Of a stretch of DNA of 64,000 nt, positions 26,327-35,937 are shown piece after piece. The DNA comes from Leptospira meyeri (GTDB lineage: Bacteria; Spirochaetota; Leptospiria; Leptospirales; Leptospiraceae), in assembly GCF_004368965.1 (NCBI RefSeq), contig NZ_SORO01000001.1, positions 1,706,001-1,770,000 on the forward strand, in the 5' to 3' direction. The translations under genes were made by a program, and so were the position numbers. A model generated the notes under the pieces. It was not told the origin of the DNA. It worked only from the letters and a program-made list of their open reading frames with translations, and did no database searches. Positions within the stretch are counted from its first letter, which is position 1. The number at the start of each line of letters is the position of its first letter.

Positions 26327-27205
26327 TTACTTTGTTACTTTAGATGGATCTTTGATCGGCAAATCAATCAACTTTTTTGTTTTCTTGGGAATATGTTCGA
26401 TGATCTCCGCAGCTTTCGGTATTCTAGAAGATGGTTTCATTTGGGAGTATTTATAATTTATTTCTGATAACAAAATGGGTTTAGAAGAAGGATACATTTG
26501 ACCAATTTGTTTTTTACCTTCGCGGTCATACAAAGGAATCACTGACTTAGAAATGGAACGATAAGGAAGATAAGTAGAAACGTTAACTAAACGTCCCTCT
26601 TGATCATATTGATAATCATTAAAACCTAATACTATTTCTTCCTTTGATACAATGATACCTTCCATCACATCTTCAGTAAATTCATAGGTTCCTTTTCCCA
26701 TTCCTAAGATAAAAGCAGTTCCCGTAAAAGCTACGAAAACAATACCAAAGGCAGCTAAAGCTACTACACTTGATGTAGCGTAAACGGGCATATAAACCGG
26801 AGAATTTTCATTAGCTCTTCGAATATCATACTCACTTCTCAAAGTCTGCCTAATTGAAAGATGTTTCGAAACATTGATCGCATAGTATACTGGATAGTAT
26901 AAATATTCTTCGGGTTGCAAATTCATATCTTTTGAATCCACAAGAATAGCAATACTCCTTACGATACGATTGTTTTCTTTATCACGAAGTATTCCGTAAT
27001 AAATTTTGCAATGAGTGTTTGGTCTTTCAATCGATTCGGAGACAATTGGCAAAAGAGATTTAGAAAATTCTAATTTTTCTACAAACTCTGCGGGTTTCAG
27101 ACTAACATTTAGATTTTCTTTTGGAATATAAACTGTCTGCGTAGAACAAGAAAAATACGACAAAAGCAAAACAAATGTAAAACTATTTAATATGATTGAT
27201 TTCAT
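26327..27205 (-). CDS. Putative lipoprotein with a central hydrophobic segment
   Basis: 292-aa predicted lipoprotein, signal with lipobox SYFSC near residue 19. Residues about 145-170 form a hydrophobic, Gly-rich segment (AAFGIVFVAFTGTAFILGMG) that may be a second membrane contact. The C-terminal 100 residues are charged. No domain recognised. ATG 27205 is preferred over an upstream ATG at 27217 because it places Lys ahead of the hydrophobic core. It lies upstream of the LA_1737-like gene and downstream of the large chemoreceptor, all on the minus strand. Confidence 0.65.
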   Translation of the reverse strand: MKSIILNSFTFVLLLSYFSCSTQTVYIPKENLNVSLKPAEFVEKLEFSKSLLPIVSESIERPNTHCKIYYGILRDKENNRIVRSIAILVDSKDMNLQPEEYLYYPVYYAINVSKHLSIRQTLRSEYDIRRANENSPVYMPVYATSSVVALAAFGIVFVAFTGTAFILGMGKGTYEFTEDVMEGIIVSKEEIVLGFNDYQYDQEGRLVNVSTYLPYRSISKSVIPLYDREGKKQIGQMYPSSKPILLSEINYKYSQMKPSSRIPKAAEIIEHIPKKTKKLIDLPIKDPSKVTK

Positions 27206-27264
27206 GTTTAGATTCAAAGAATAGAAAATATAATTCTACAATCTATAACAATCAATTTTTTACT

Positions 27265-29769
27265 TTAATATTTGTAGGCCTCAACCACCGTTTGCAAATG
27301 TTCTCCGGTCACTTCTATATCTTTTGCTGTTTCCAGGAGAACCAATGAATTATCAGCAATTACCTGCGTACCTGAAGCAATTGTTTCGATTGATTTAGAA
27401 ATTTCACCTACAGCTACTTTTTCTTGCGTTGCCACACTTAATATTTGGAGCGAATTTTCATTAATTCTATGTACTGACTCCACAATTCGATCGGTGTCAG
27501 CAGATTGTTTTTCTTGAGCAAATCTTACTAACCTTGCAGTTTCTTGAATTTGTGAAATATTGCGCAGTAATCCCTGAAAACTCGCTTCTATATTCATCAT
27601 AAGTCCAACACTAGTTTTAATTGCGTCCTTTGTATCTGTGGTTAATAATTGAATGTTACGAGTATTATGCGCAGTTTGTTCAGCGAGTTTCCCTATTTCT
27701 TGCGCAACTACGGCAAATCCACGTCCAAGTTCACCCGCACGTGCAGCTTCAATTGCAGCGTTAAGCGCAAGTAAATTAGTTTTATCTGAAATTTCGTTAA
27801 TGATATTCAAAACTTCATCGATTAATTCGGCTTTTTGATTTACGATATGGATGGAATCTGCAGTATTTTTTGTAGTCAACATTCCATCATTTGCTTGTTT
27901 ATAAAATTCTTCAGTTAAATTTGTCATCTGAAACATTGCGTTTGCAACGTCTGCCATTGCAGATTTGAAATCAGATGTCACTTTTTCGATTTCTTTCAAA
28001 TGGTCGGTTTGTGTAGAGATACTTACAAAAACGTTTTCTACTGAAGCGGCTAGTTGTTCCGTTGCAGCTGAAGTTTCTTCAGTAGAAGTAGCTTGTTCTT
28101 GAGCGGTGGCTGAATAATTTCGAACTAAACTTGCTGCTTCTTTTGATTTATCTGATAACTCAGTTGAAACTTGCCTCAATATAAAAACTATTTCTGTGAT
28201 ATTCAAAATAAATACACCCATCCATTTTAAGAGCCCGCCGATTTCATCATTGATCCCATAATCCAAGTTTTCTTGGAGTTCTCCTGATCCACGAACAATT
28301 TGAGAAATGATATTTGTGCTGTTTCGGATTACGGACATGATACTTTGGATGATTAAATATTGGAGGAGAATAAAAAAAACAAGAGCTAAGGTAGTCAAAA
28401 CAAGAACCAAAATTGCATAGTTTTTTGCAATTCTCGCCCTCTCTGTAAATTTCTCTGAAAGCTGTTTTGAAATGAACTCATTCACATTGAAAACTTGATC
28501 AATTAAATTCGTCGTAAGATTGTAATATTCTTTTGGTTTAAGTGTTGGTATTTTTTCAATAATTACTTTATTTTGAACCTGCTCTCGTAAAGAAGGAAAA
28601 TCCGCTTCTGCCTTTTGGTATGCTTCGACAATCAACTTACCCTCAGGATTGAATTTACGAATGGAGTTCATACTAACATTAATGGAATCAAAGTGTCCCG
28701 CAACAGAACCTAAAATCTCTTGAAGCAAATTTTTTTCGAATGGATCTGCTTTTACCCCTTTGACTAAATGGGCCAAACCTGTCCCTCGAAGTTGTCCAAG
28801 TTTTTCTGCCAAGTATGGTAACTTAGTCAATGAAACTTCGATCATAAAGTAAGTGTCCTTATCTGGGTCCAAAAACAAACCAGACGACTCACCAACTTCA
28901 TTATTTACATTTAACATTTTTTTGATAAGATTTACATGCTCAATATAACTTTCCTTAGCTGTTAAGGTTGAGTTTATGTCTTTTAGTAGGTTCCATTTTT
29001 TATGAATGTCTTTAGATTCTTCATAAACTTGAAAATGGGAACCTTCCTTTTCATTTAATATTAAAAAGATTTGATATGCCGCAACTAGCTCTTTCTCAAT
29101 TGAATTTGCTTCCTCTTTGGCACTATGGTCTCCATTTAAAATACGGGCCATAAACCCTCGGTGTTTCGCTGTGAGTCGCATTAGTTTCGCAAGACTTAAA
29201 TTATATTCTGCTCCTTTGAGTCGATTGACTGCAGATTCATACTCTTTTTTTTTAATCAAAATTAAATTGATACCCAAAACTAACATAAGTATAGCCATCA
29301 AACCAAATACAAATAAAAGTTTGGTTTTTATTTTAAATCTATTTAAAATCTTTTTTGGATTTAAACTAAAACCGGATTGGTTTTTTTTGGGATTTTGGAA
29401 AAAGTCATCTCCGCTTATGATTTGTTTTTCCGATGCGGTACGCCCAACAAACATATGCCCAACGGTTTTTCCGTCCTTATCATAATACGGTGTAATCGTT
29501 GTGTTGGCCCAAAAATATTGTCCTTGGCTCGTTTTGTTTTTTAGAAGTCCATTCCATGGTTCGTTTTCACTCAAGGTTCTTTGTATATTTTCATAAACCA
29601 ACTCAGGAGTATCTGGGTTTTGGATTTTTTTGAACGACTGGCCCAATAACTCCTTCCGTTCAAATCCGCTTAGTTTAACCAAGTCATCGTTAACAAAAAC
29701 AATCGCACCCGCAAGGTCCGTTTTCATTGATAAAGTTGTATTTTGTGGGATTGTCACCTGAAAACTCAT
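27265..29769 (-). CDS. PAS-containing methyl-accepting chemotaxis protein
   Basis: 834-aa chemoreceptor. An N-terminal Aer-like PAS domain (about 5-110; [14 protein letters not shown], GYFxN pattern [12 protein letters not shown]), a membrane helix (about 145-165), a large helical periplasmic domain (about 170-440, NIT/4-helix-bundle type), a second helix (about 445-470) and a C-terminal MCP signalling hairpin whose tip [20 protein letters not shown] is near-universal. It signals to CheA/CheW. The start ATG 29769 has GGAG 8 nt upstream; the TTG at 29787 is not needed. It has no partner che genes nearby. Confidence 0.92.
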   Translation of the reverse strand: MSFQVTIPQNTTLSMKTDLAGAIVFVNDDLVKLSGFERKELLGQSFKKIQNPDTPELVYENIQRTLSENEPWNGLLKNKTSQGQYFWANTTITPYYDKDGKTVGHMFVGRTASEKQIISGDDFFQNPKKNQSGFSLNPKKILNRFKIKTKLLFVFGLMAILMLVLGINLILIKKKEYESAVNRLKGAEYNLSLAKLMRLTAKHRGFMARILNGDHSAKEEANSIEKELVAAYQIFLILNEKEGSHFQVYEESKDIHKKWNLLKDINSTLTAKESYIEHVNLIKKMLNVNNEVGESSGLFLDPDKDTYFMIEVSLTKLPYLAEKLGQLRGTGLAHLVKGVKADPFEKNLLQEILGSVAGHFDSINVSMNSIRKFNPEGKLIVEAYQKAEADFPSLREQVQNKVIIEKIPTLKPKEYYNLTTNLIDQVFNVNEFISKQLSEKFTERARIAKNYAILVLVLTTLALVFFILLQYLIIQSIMSVIRNSTNIISQIVRGSGELQENLDYGINDEIGGLLKWMGVFILNITEIVFILRQVSTELSDKSKEAASLVRNYSATAQEQATSTEETSAATEQLAASVENVFVSISTQTDHLKEIEKVTSDFKSAMADVANAMFQMTNLTEEFYKQANDGMLTTKNTADSIHIVNQKAELIDEVLNIINEISDKTNLLALNAAIEAARAGELGRGFAVVAQEIGKLAEQTAHNTRNIQLLTTDTKDAIKTSVGLMMNIEASFQGLLRNISQIQETARLVRFAQEKQSADTDRIVESVHRINENSLQILSVATQEKVAVGEISKSIETIASGTQVIADNSLVLLETAKDIEVTGEHLQTVVEAYKY

Positions 29770-30239
29770 ACCGTTGCTCCGAACCAAATATAGAATCTAG
29801 AAAGAAAGGAAAAGAGAACTTGCGAATATGAAAATATGTTAAAGCAATCAAATAGTTACTCTTTTTAGTAAGAAGTTGGGAATCCTTTTTTTGCGGACAA
29901 TGGAAAAAAGAACTATTTTAATTCAATTTTTATCCAGCTAACAAAGGATACTATTCTTACTTTTTTCTGTTTTACGCAATTTTTTACCCCCGAAATGCAA
30001 TAAAATTAGAACGGACCGATTGTATTTTTACCGACGAAAGCGAATCCTGTTCTTTATTTTTGATCGGAATTGAATCCAATTGATTACAGCAAACCCGATA
30101 TAACCTAACGCATAATAAATCCTTTTTGTTTTTTCTACCATCAAGTCCAAATTTTGGAAATTAAATGAATCTAAACTTTATTCTGTTTTATTAACACTAA
30201 CATTCGTTATATATTTTTTTTAAAAAACAGCCCAGAATT

Positions 30240-30254
30240 CTAGAACTATTCTAG
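30240..30254. promoter_or_regulatory. CTAGAA-n3-TTCTAG inverted repeat (operator candidate)
   Basis: Perfect 6-bp palindromic half sites around 3 nt, 218 nt upstream of the GTG at 30472, in a gene-free region. The form and spacing suit a dimeric repressor, but no regulator is adjacent. Confidence 0.35.
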
Positions 30255-30386
30255 TAATAATTATAAATTTTACTACTCCTTGTTAGCTGTTAAATTCATT
30301 CTAATATTTGAATTTGATTCCTTTCAAAAAATTTGAGTCGCATTTGTTTATTTTAAAATAATACTATGTACATTATGTTATCAATG

Positions 30387-30425
30387 TGTCACCAAGGCCG
30401 AAACCCTTTCAACTTTTTGGTAACA
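30387..30425 (+). promoter_or_regulatory. Leader hairpin before the FAD/TPP operon
   Basis: TGTCACCAA (30387-30395) pairs with TTGGTAACA (30417-30425) except for one C-A mismatch, around a 21-nt loop, 46 nt before the GTG start. There is no T-run, so it is not a terminator. It does not match a riboswitch I know. Confidence 0.35.
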
Positions 30426-30471
30426 AATAAAATCTTTTAGTGATTCAAAACAAAAAGAAGGAGAGTTGTTA

Positions 30472-32121
30472 GTGGTCGCAAAAAACGATGTCATCGTCAT
30501 CGGAGCAGGAATCGCAGGTTTGGTGGCTGCATTTGAGTGTTTAAACCAAGGAAAATCTGTTTTAATTTTAGATAGAAACACAGAAGAGCATTTAGGTGGT
30601 CTCGCTAAACTATCATTTGGTGGGATGGCCCTTGTTGGCACTCCATTACAAAAACGTTTAGGAATCAAAGATACTCCTGAGATTGCTTTGGATGATTGGC
30701 ATTCATTTGCTAATTTTGGTCCCAATGATATTTTTCCCAAACAATGGGCAGAACAATATGTAAATGAAAGTCTTGGGCAGGTATATCATTGGCTTAGCAG
30801 TCTGGACTTACATTTTTTTCCAGTGGTCAATTGGGTAGAAAGAGGATTATACAAGAGGGGAAATTCTGTTCCACGTTATCATGTTCTTTGGGGAACTGGT
30901 TACCGTTTGGTGGAACGTTTCGTGGAACTATTAAAAAAACATCGAAACAATGCAAAATTGAGTTATCTATTTGAACACAAGGTTACTGATTTAATCAAAG
31001 AAAACGGTAGGATTGTAGGTTGCATCGCAGAACAAGAAAAAATGGGGAAGAAAGATTTAACATTTTATGCGGACCACGTGATGGTAGCAACAGGTGGCAT
31101 CACCGGATGTTTGGATAAGGTTCGAGAACATTGGTACAAACCTTGGGGTGAGCCCCCAAAGGAAATGTTGAATGGTTCCCATCCCTTTGCTGATGGATTG
31201 GTACATGATGCCGTGCAGAAACATGGCGGAAATCTCACCCATTTAGATAAAATGTGGAATTATGCTGCTGGGATTCCCAATCCAAAACCAGAATTTGAAG
31301 GTCATGGACTTAGTTTGATTCCTTGTAAGTCGGCGTTATGGCTTGACCATTCGGGGCGTCGGATTGGGCCAGAACCGATGATGACAGGTTTTGATACTAA
31401 CGAACTTTGTCATAGGATCTCGGGACTAGAAAAACCATACACTTGGCAACTCTTGAATTGGCGCATTGCGGCAAAAGAACTCGCCGTTTCTGGTTCTGAA
31501 CACAATCCGATGATCCGTGATCGGAAATTAGTTTCTTTCCTAAGAGAAGTGTTACTAGGAAACCATCGTCTCGTGCGACAGTTGCAAAAAGAAAGTGATC
31601 ATTTCATCGTTGCAAACAACTTACAAGAATTAGTTGATAAAATGAATCGTTTGAATGGTGATCAAACCATCGAATACGAAGTATTAAAAAAAGAAATCAC
31701 CCAATATGATGATGTAATTAGGAGAGGAAAGGGTCTTTGGAACGATGACCAATTAAGGAGGATCCAACACGCCAGGTCATGGCGTTCTGATCGAGTCAGA
31801 ACTTGTGCTCCAAAACCTATTCTTCATCCCAGTGCAGGACCTCTCATAGCAATCAAACTAAGGTTAATTACCCGAAAAAGTTTAGGAGGAATCCAAACTG
31901 ATTTGGAAAGCCGCGTATTAGATCCATTAGGTTCGCCTATCCCTGGTTTGTATGCTATTGGTGAAGCGGCAGGATTTGGAGGTGGTGGTGCAAGTGGATT
32001 CAAATCTTTAGAAGGGACGTTTTTATCTGGTTGTATTTTGACCGCAAGAGCAGCGGCAAAGTCAGTGAACAATGGTGTTTCACTTAGAGAACATGGAAAA
32101 CAAAGGAGTTTAGTCACATGA
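30472..32121 (+). CDS. FAD-dependent dehydrogenase (fumarate reductase/3-ketosteroid dehydrogenase-like)
   Basis: 549-aa flavoprotein of the fumarate-reductase/ketosteroid-dehydrogenase family. The FAD Rossmann motif G11AGIAG (VIVIGAGIAG) and the C-terminal LYAIGEAAGFGGGGASG box are visible, with several GG/GTG motifs between. It should oxidise or reduce a C-C bond using FAD; the substrate cannot be read. GTG at 30472 is preferred over TTG 30466 because AAGGAG lies 8 nt upstream. It overlaps the TPP-enzyme gene by 4 nt (ATGA), indicating a two-enzyme unit. Confidence 0.83.
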   Translation: MVAKNDVIVIGAGIAGLVAAFECLNQGKSVLILDRNTEEHLGGLAKLSFGGMALVGTPLQKRLGIKDTPEIALDDWHSFANFGPNDIFPKQWAEQYVNESLGQVYHWLSSLDLHFFPVVNWVERGLYKRGNSVPRYHVLWGTGYRLVERFVELLKKHRNNAKLSYLFEHKVTDLIKENGRIVGCIAEQEKMGKKDLTFYADHVMVATGGITGCLDKVREHWYKPWGEPPKEMLNGSHPFADGLVHDAVQKHGGNLTHLDKMWNYAAGIPNPKPEFEGHGLSLIPCKSALWLDHSGRRIGPEPMMTGFDTNELCHRISGLEKPYTWQLLNWRIAAKELAVSGSEHNPMIRDRKLVSFLREVLLGNHRLVRQLQKESDHFIVANNLQELVDKMNRLNGDQTIEYEVLKKEITQYDDVIRRGKGLWNDDQLRRIQHARSWRSDRVRTCAPKPILHPSAGPLIAIKLRLITRKSLGGIQTDLESRVLDPLGSPIPGLYAIGEAAGFGGGGASGFKSLEGTFLSGCILTARAAAKSVNNGVSLREHGKQRSLVT

Positions 32122-33881
32122 AAAAAACAGGCGCTTGGTTAGTCAGATATGCATTAGAACAAATAGGAGTTCGTTTTACCTTCGGAATTCCTGGAGTTCA
32201 TAATACAGAAATTTATGATGAATTAAATAATTCTGAATTGATTCATCCAATGCTCGTTACTCATGAAGGTTGTGGTGCGTTTATGGCTGATGCCATCAGT
32301 CGTACCAGTGATTCGATTGGAACAGTTGTGATCGTACCGGCTGCGGGAGTGACTCATGCTGCGAGTGGAATTGGGGAAGCGTTTTTAGATGGGATTCCCA
32401 TGTTAGTGATTGCAGGTGGAGTACGTAGCGATTCAAAATATAAATACCAATTGCACGATATGGACCAACATACGCTGGTGAAACCTATCACTAAAAAAAC
32501 TTTTAAGGTAAATTCGCAAGAGGAAGTGGTAGAAACGATTTACCAAGCATACCAAATTGCCGTGACTGGAGAGCCAGGTCCCGTGTTTATAGAAATTCCT
32601 GTAAACATTCAACTGTATACTGGTCCTGTGGAAAATCTACCTAGTTACCAAGAATACTGCCAAACGAAAACAATTACTAGTTTGGCAGTATCAGAATCCA
32701 AACTGGAAGAAGCAGTTGAATTACTTTCTCAAGCAAAGTCACCTGGTTTATTTTTAGGATGGGGGGCAGTAGATGCAACAGAATCAAGTGTTGCCATTGC
32801 AGAATTACTTGGAGCACCTGTAGCAACAACCTTACAAGGGCTAAGTGCTTTTCCAGGGAATCATCCCTTGCATTGTGGAATGAGTTTTGGTCCGGCAGCG
32901 GTTCCAGCGGCAACCAAAGCTTTTGCAGATTGTGATTGTTTACTCGCTGTTGGCACCCGTTTTGCCGAAATTGCCACAGGTAGTTTTGGAGTGACCGTTC
33001 CCAAAAACCTAATTCATATCGACATCAACGAGAATGTCTTTCATAAAAATTACCCCGCGAAAGTAAACATTCAAGGCGACGCCAAAAACGTTTTGCCTGA
33101 ACTGGTAAAAAAACTACAAAACAAGTTACAGCTAACAAAAGAAAGTCGGAAAGATCGAATCCAAGTGCTCACAGCAGAGATCAAAAAAAACAAACAAAAC
33201 TATATGGAGGAATGGTTCCAACATGATAGTAAGGATAAAGTGAATCCGGTAAAATTCTTTAGTGCTTTACGTACCTCTTTACCCGATGATGGTTTTGTTG
33301 TAGTGGATGACGGGAACCATACATTCCTCACTGCGGAACTAATGCCGATCCACAAACCAAGACATATGATCTCTCCGACAGATTTTAATTGTATGGGTTA
33401 TGCAGTTCCAGCAACCATTGCCACTAAACTTGCCAATCCTGACAAAGCAGTAGTTGGGATCATTGGTGACGGGGCCTTTCTAATGACTTGTATGGAATTA
33501 ATCACTGCCAGTAGAAACAAAATTGGAGCCGTATTTGCTGTTTTTAATGATGGTGAGTTATCCCAAATTTCCCAAGCCCAACAAGTTCCTTACAATCGGA
33601 AAACCTGTACTGTACTTGGAACCACAAGGTTTGAAGGGATTGCTTTAGCCACTGGAGCAGAATATATCAACATTCAAACTAACGATGAAATTAAACAAAA
33701 GTTAGATGAAGCTTGGAATCTCACAAAAGAAGGCCGTCCGGTCATTTTGGATGTCCATATCGATTACAGTAAAAAAACTCGTTTCACCCAAGGGATCGTT
33801 GGCACCAATTTGAAACGTTTGCCATTCGCTGCAAAAATTCGAATGATTGGCCGGGCCCTTGTGCGAAAAGTGACTGGATAG
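32118..33881 (+). CDS. Thiamine diphosphate-dependent enzyme (acetolactate synthase/benzoylformate decarboxylase-like)
   Basis: 587-aa TPP enzyme with the three-domain acetolactate-synthase layout: N-terminal PYR domain with catalytic Glu50 (THEGCGAFMADA), a central domain and a C-terminal PP domain with the GDG motif (G450-D451-G452) followed about 27 residues later by NDGELSQ. It lacks a clear regulatory subunit partner, so a decarboxylase or carboligase is as likely as acetolactate synthase. It overlaps the flavoprotein gene by 4 nt and is followed 12 nt later by dusC. The TPP motif is secure; the substrate is not. Confidence 0.85.
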   Translation: MKKTGAWLVRYALEQIGVRFTFGIPGVHNTEIYDELNNSELIHPMLVTHEGCGAFMADAISRTSDSIGTVVIVPAAGVTHAASGIGEAFLDGIPMLVIAGGVRSDSKYKYQLHDMDQHTLVKPITKKTFKVNSQEEVVETIYQAYQIAVTGEPGPVFIEIPVNIQLYTGPVENLPSYQEYCQTKTITSLAVSESKLEEAVELLSQAKSPGLFLGWGAVDATESSVAIAELLGAPVATTLQGLSAFPGNHPLHCGMSFGPAAVPAATKAFADCDCLLAVGTRFAEIATGSFGVTVPKNLIHIDINENVFHKNYPAKVNIQGDAKNVLPELVKKLQNKLQLTKESRKDRIQVLTAEIKKNKQNYMEEWFQHDSKDKVNPVKFFSALRTSLPDDGFVVVDDGNHTFLTAELMPIHKPRHMISPTDFNCMGYAVPATIATKLANPDKAVVGIIGDGAFLMTCMELITASRNKIGAVFAVFNDGELSQISQAQQVPYNRKTCTVLGTTRFEGIALATGAEYINIQTNDEIKQKLDEAWNLTKEGRPVILDVHIDYSKKTRFTQGIVGTNLKRLPFAAKIRMIGRALVRKVTG

Positions 33882-33893
33882 GACTATTTTGTT

Positions 33894-34835
33894 TTGCGAA
33901 TCTTACTGGCACCCATGGAAGGACTTCTCGATTACCGATTGCGTGATACACTCACACGCGTAGGTGGTTTTGATGAATGTGTCAGTGAATTCATTCGTGT
34001 GAATGATACTCTCCTCCCTTCGCATAGATACTACCGATATGTCCCCGAGTTGTATGAAGGTTGCCGCACCAAAGCGGGAGTTCCTGTCAAAGTACAATTG
34101 TTAGGTTCTGATATCAACTGTATGGCGGAGAATGCAAGTAAGGTGGCATCCCTTGGTGCCTATGGAATTGATATTAATTTTGGATGCCCTGCTCCCACTG
34201 TGAACCGTAACCGTGGTGGGGCGGCTCTTCTCAAAGAACCGGACCAGATGTTTGCGATTGTAAAAGCAATTCGTAGTGCCGTTCCCAAAGAAATCCCTGT
34301 GACAGCAAAGATGCGCCTTGGTTTTGATTCCACCGAACTAGCGCTAGTTTGCGCAAAAGCATTGGAAGACGGAGGGGCCGAAGAAATTGTGGTTCATGCC
34401 AGAACGAAAACAGATGGATACAAACCTCCTGCCTATTGGGATTGGATCTCAAAAATTCGTTCTACTGTAAAAGTTCCCTTAGTTGCCAATGGAGAAATTT
34501 GGACTGTGGATGATGCCAAAAGATGCCTTGAAGTTTCTGGTTGTAAAGACATCATGATTGGACGAGGTGTCGTTGCAAACCCTGCTCTTGCTTTAATGAT
34601 TCGGAAAGAAAGAAACGAAAGTCTCTCTTGGGAAGAAATGAAAGAAATTTTATTTCAGTATTGGTTGAGTTTAGAATCCGATATGGAAGCAAAAAGTCGA
34701 GCTGGAAGGATCAAACAATGGTTACACTATTTAGCCCGCCAATACCCTGAAGCCGAAAGAGATTTTGAAATCGTAAAACGATTCACAAACCTGGAAGATT
34801 TTGATCATTACTGGAATTGCCTCGTAATTGTATAA
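33894..34835 (+). CDS. dusC: tRNA-dihydrouridine(16) synthase
   Basis: 313-aa flavin enzyme that reduces uridine to dihydrouridine at tRNA position 16. It aligns with E. coli DusC from the first residue (RILLAPMEGLLD), with catalytic Cys98 in NFGCPAPTVN, KMRLGFDS, VVHARTK, ANGEIW and IGRG. The start codon is TTG at 33894, supported by AGGA upstream and by the conserved N-terminus; there is no in-frame ATG before it. It is 12 nt after the TPP enzyme, perhaps in its transcript. An AT-only hairpin follows at 34832-34866. Confidence 0.93.
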   Translation: MRILLAPMEGLLDYRLRDTLTRVGGFDECVSEFIRVNDTLLPSHRYYRYVPELYEGCRTKAGVPVKVQLLGSDINCMAENASKVASLGAYGIDINFGCPAPTVNRNRGGAALLKEPDQMFAIVKAIRSAVPKEIPVTAKMRLGFDSTELALVCAKALEDGGAEEIVVHARTKTDGYKPPAYWDWISKIRSTVKVPLVANGEIWTVDDAKRCLEVSGCKDIMIGRGVVANPALALMIRKERNESLSWEEMKEILFQYWLSLESDMEAKSRAGRIKQWLHYLARQYPEAERDFEIVKRFTNLEDFDHYWNCLVIV

Positions 34836-34866
34836 AACAAATCTTCATCCCCTTTCTTTGTTTTAT
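34832..34866 (+). terminator. AT-rich hairpin after dusC (weak terminator candidate)
   Basis: ATAAAACAAA (34832-34841) and TTTGTTTTAT (34857-34866) are a perfect 10-bp inverted repeat with a 15-nt loop, starting within the dusC stop codon region. All A/T except two G/C pairs, so weak, but it is well placed at a gene end. Confidence 0.4.
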
Positions 34867-34933
34867 TTAACCCTTTCAGGTACAAATCGAAAAAATAGTT
34901 TCAAAAGGAACATTACTCACTACTTTAATCCTT

Positions 34934-35422
34934 ATGTTCGAATCGTTTTCCAATTCTGAAATCCTTTCCGGTATGATCACCCCAGCCGTTCTTGTTTCCG
35001 CATGTGCTAGTTTGATATTTTCCACAGCCAACAGACTAGGACGAATTTTTGATCGCGTGAATCTTTTGAAATCGGAAGTGGAATTACTACTCGAAGGCAA
35101 ACGAGGTTTTCAAAAGGAACGGATGGTTTATATGCGCCACCAACTCTCTGTTCAAAAAAAACGTGCCGTCCTCATCCAACGTTCCATGGCCTTTTTGTAT
35201 TTGGCAACTTCCCTGTTTGTGATTTCGAGTCTGACACTTGCCATCACCCTTGCCTTTGCCAAAGAATATTCTTGGATACCCACTGTGGTGGCAATCACCG
35301 GTGGAATTTGTTTGTTTTTGGCTAGTGCCCTTTTATTTTACGAAAGCAGATACAATCTAACATTCATTAACCGGCAAATTGAATTTACGGAATTTCTAGA
35401 AAGGGAAGTGGATAAGAAATAG
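34934..35422 (+). CDS. DUF2721 family membrane protein
   Basis: 162-aa membrane protein of the DUF2721 family: ITPAVLVSACASLIFSTANRLGRIFDR (seen here from about residue 15) is its signature, followed by a charged helix (about 45-80) and two membrane segments (about 85-108 and 113-137). Function unknown. Its start ATG follows an AT-rich stretch without a clear ribosome site. A 9-bp perfect hairpin follows the stop (35457-35484). It stands alone, followed by the structured repeat region. Confidence 0.8.
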   Translation: MFESFSNSEILSGMITPAVLVSACASLIFSTANRLGRIFDRVNLLKSEVELLLEGKRGFQKERMVYMRHQLSVQKKRAVLIQRSMAFLYLATSLFVISSLTLAITLAFAKEYSWIPTVVAITGGICLFLASALLFYESRYNLTFINRQIEFTEFLEREVDKK

Positions 35423-35456
35423 AAATTTAAAAAATCATTTCTAAAGAAACAATGCA

Positions 35457-35484
35457 CCAAAAGGATTTTTGATTTTCCTTTTGG
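35457..35484 (+). terminator. Hairpin terminator candidate after DUF2721 gene
   Basis: CCAAAAGGA (35457-35465) and TCCTTTTGG (35476-35484) form a perfect 9-bp stem around a T-rich 10-nt loop, 35 nt past the stop codon. There is no T-run after it, so it may instead be an RNA-stabilising structure. Confidence 0.5.
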
Positions 35485-35521
35485 GCGCCTCGAATCCGTT
35501 AGTTGAATGTGATTTGATTCA

Positions 35522-35568
35522 ATAACGACCGCGTTATCCGCTCCAATCTTTCGCATCGCGAAAGGATT
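35522..35568. other. Compact double-hairpin element
   Basis: Two adjacent perfect stems: ATAACG-ACCG-CGTTAT (35522-35537) and CTTTCGC-ATC-GCGAAAG (35548-35564). The second extends to AATC/GATT (35545-35548 with 35565-35568) if G35564 is left bulged. It is much more GC-rich than surrounding DNA and lies just before repeat copy A. It may be a small structured RNA or a palindromic repeat; no full copy was found elsewhere in the window. Confidence 0.5.
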
Positions 35569-35667
35569 TCCGCTACTACCGCTGGCGCTGGGATATTATT
35601 TTGATTCATCCGCAAATATTCACAATTAAAGTTCATTCCTGATTTTTTGTGAACTCTTGGTTCCGCA

Positions 35668-35889
35668 CCAGGGATCCGTAGGGCTTGGTCTGAAGAGGCG
35701 TAAGCCGCTGAAGACGGGAGCGTGAGCGCACCCCGGAGAGAGCCCGCCCGGGTGCCCAGAGCGTAAACTATGAACTTATCGAAATTAAAATCTGAGATTT
35801 TCAGAAAGGGCGTGCGAAAAGGAGCTGGTCGTGGTAAAGGGAACGCATTGGGCGGCGGGTCAAGTTCCCCACCCAATTCAGGGCGGGGA
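35668..35889 (+). repeat. Dispersed structured repeat, copy A
   Basis: 222-bp GC-rich element, direct repeat of copy B at 36798-37022. A block of about 60 bp (from TTCAGAAAGGG to GGCGGCGGGT) is nearly identical between copies. Near the start, GGATCC/TGGTCT (35672-35677 with 35686-35691) and AG-A-GGC-GTAA-GCC-G-CT (35694-35709) form hairpins that correspond in position to different stems in copy B. Reading frames across it exist on both strands, but nothing supports coding. Confidence 0.8.
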
Positions 35890-35937
35890 GATTAGATTCA
35901 CTCAAACACAACTTGCGGCGAAATACAAAAGTAAAAC

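Larger units (their letters stand above)
29770..30471. other. 702-nt intergenic region between chemoreceptor and FAD-enzyme operon
   Basis: AT-rich with no convincing reading frame. It holds a perfect inverted repeat CTAGAA-CTA-TTCTAG at 30240-30254 and a longer imperfect stem TGTCACCAA/TTGGTAACA (30387-30425, 21-nt loop, one mismatch) that would lie in the 5' leader of the gene at 30472. The rest shows nothing I recognise. Confidence 0.5.
35423..35937. other. 515-nt gene-free region with terminator, hairpin element and repeat copy A
   Basis: Contains the hairpin at 35457-35484, a compact double-hairpin element at 35522-35568, an inverted repeat AGTTCA/TGAACT at 35630-35655, and repeat copy A at 35668-35889. 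The reading frames here follow the repeat and are not judged coding. The DUF1554 gene ends at 35938. Confidence 0.6.

Noticed and set aside
30381..30740. 119-codon minus-strand frame antisense to the FAD enzyme start
   Set aside because: Lies over the conserved Rossmann region of the real gene; no protein signature.
35522..35568. Reading the double hairpin as an integron attC site
   Set aside because: No RYYYAAC/GTTRRRY core sites flank it and no integrase is in the window.
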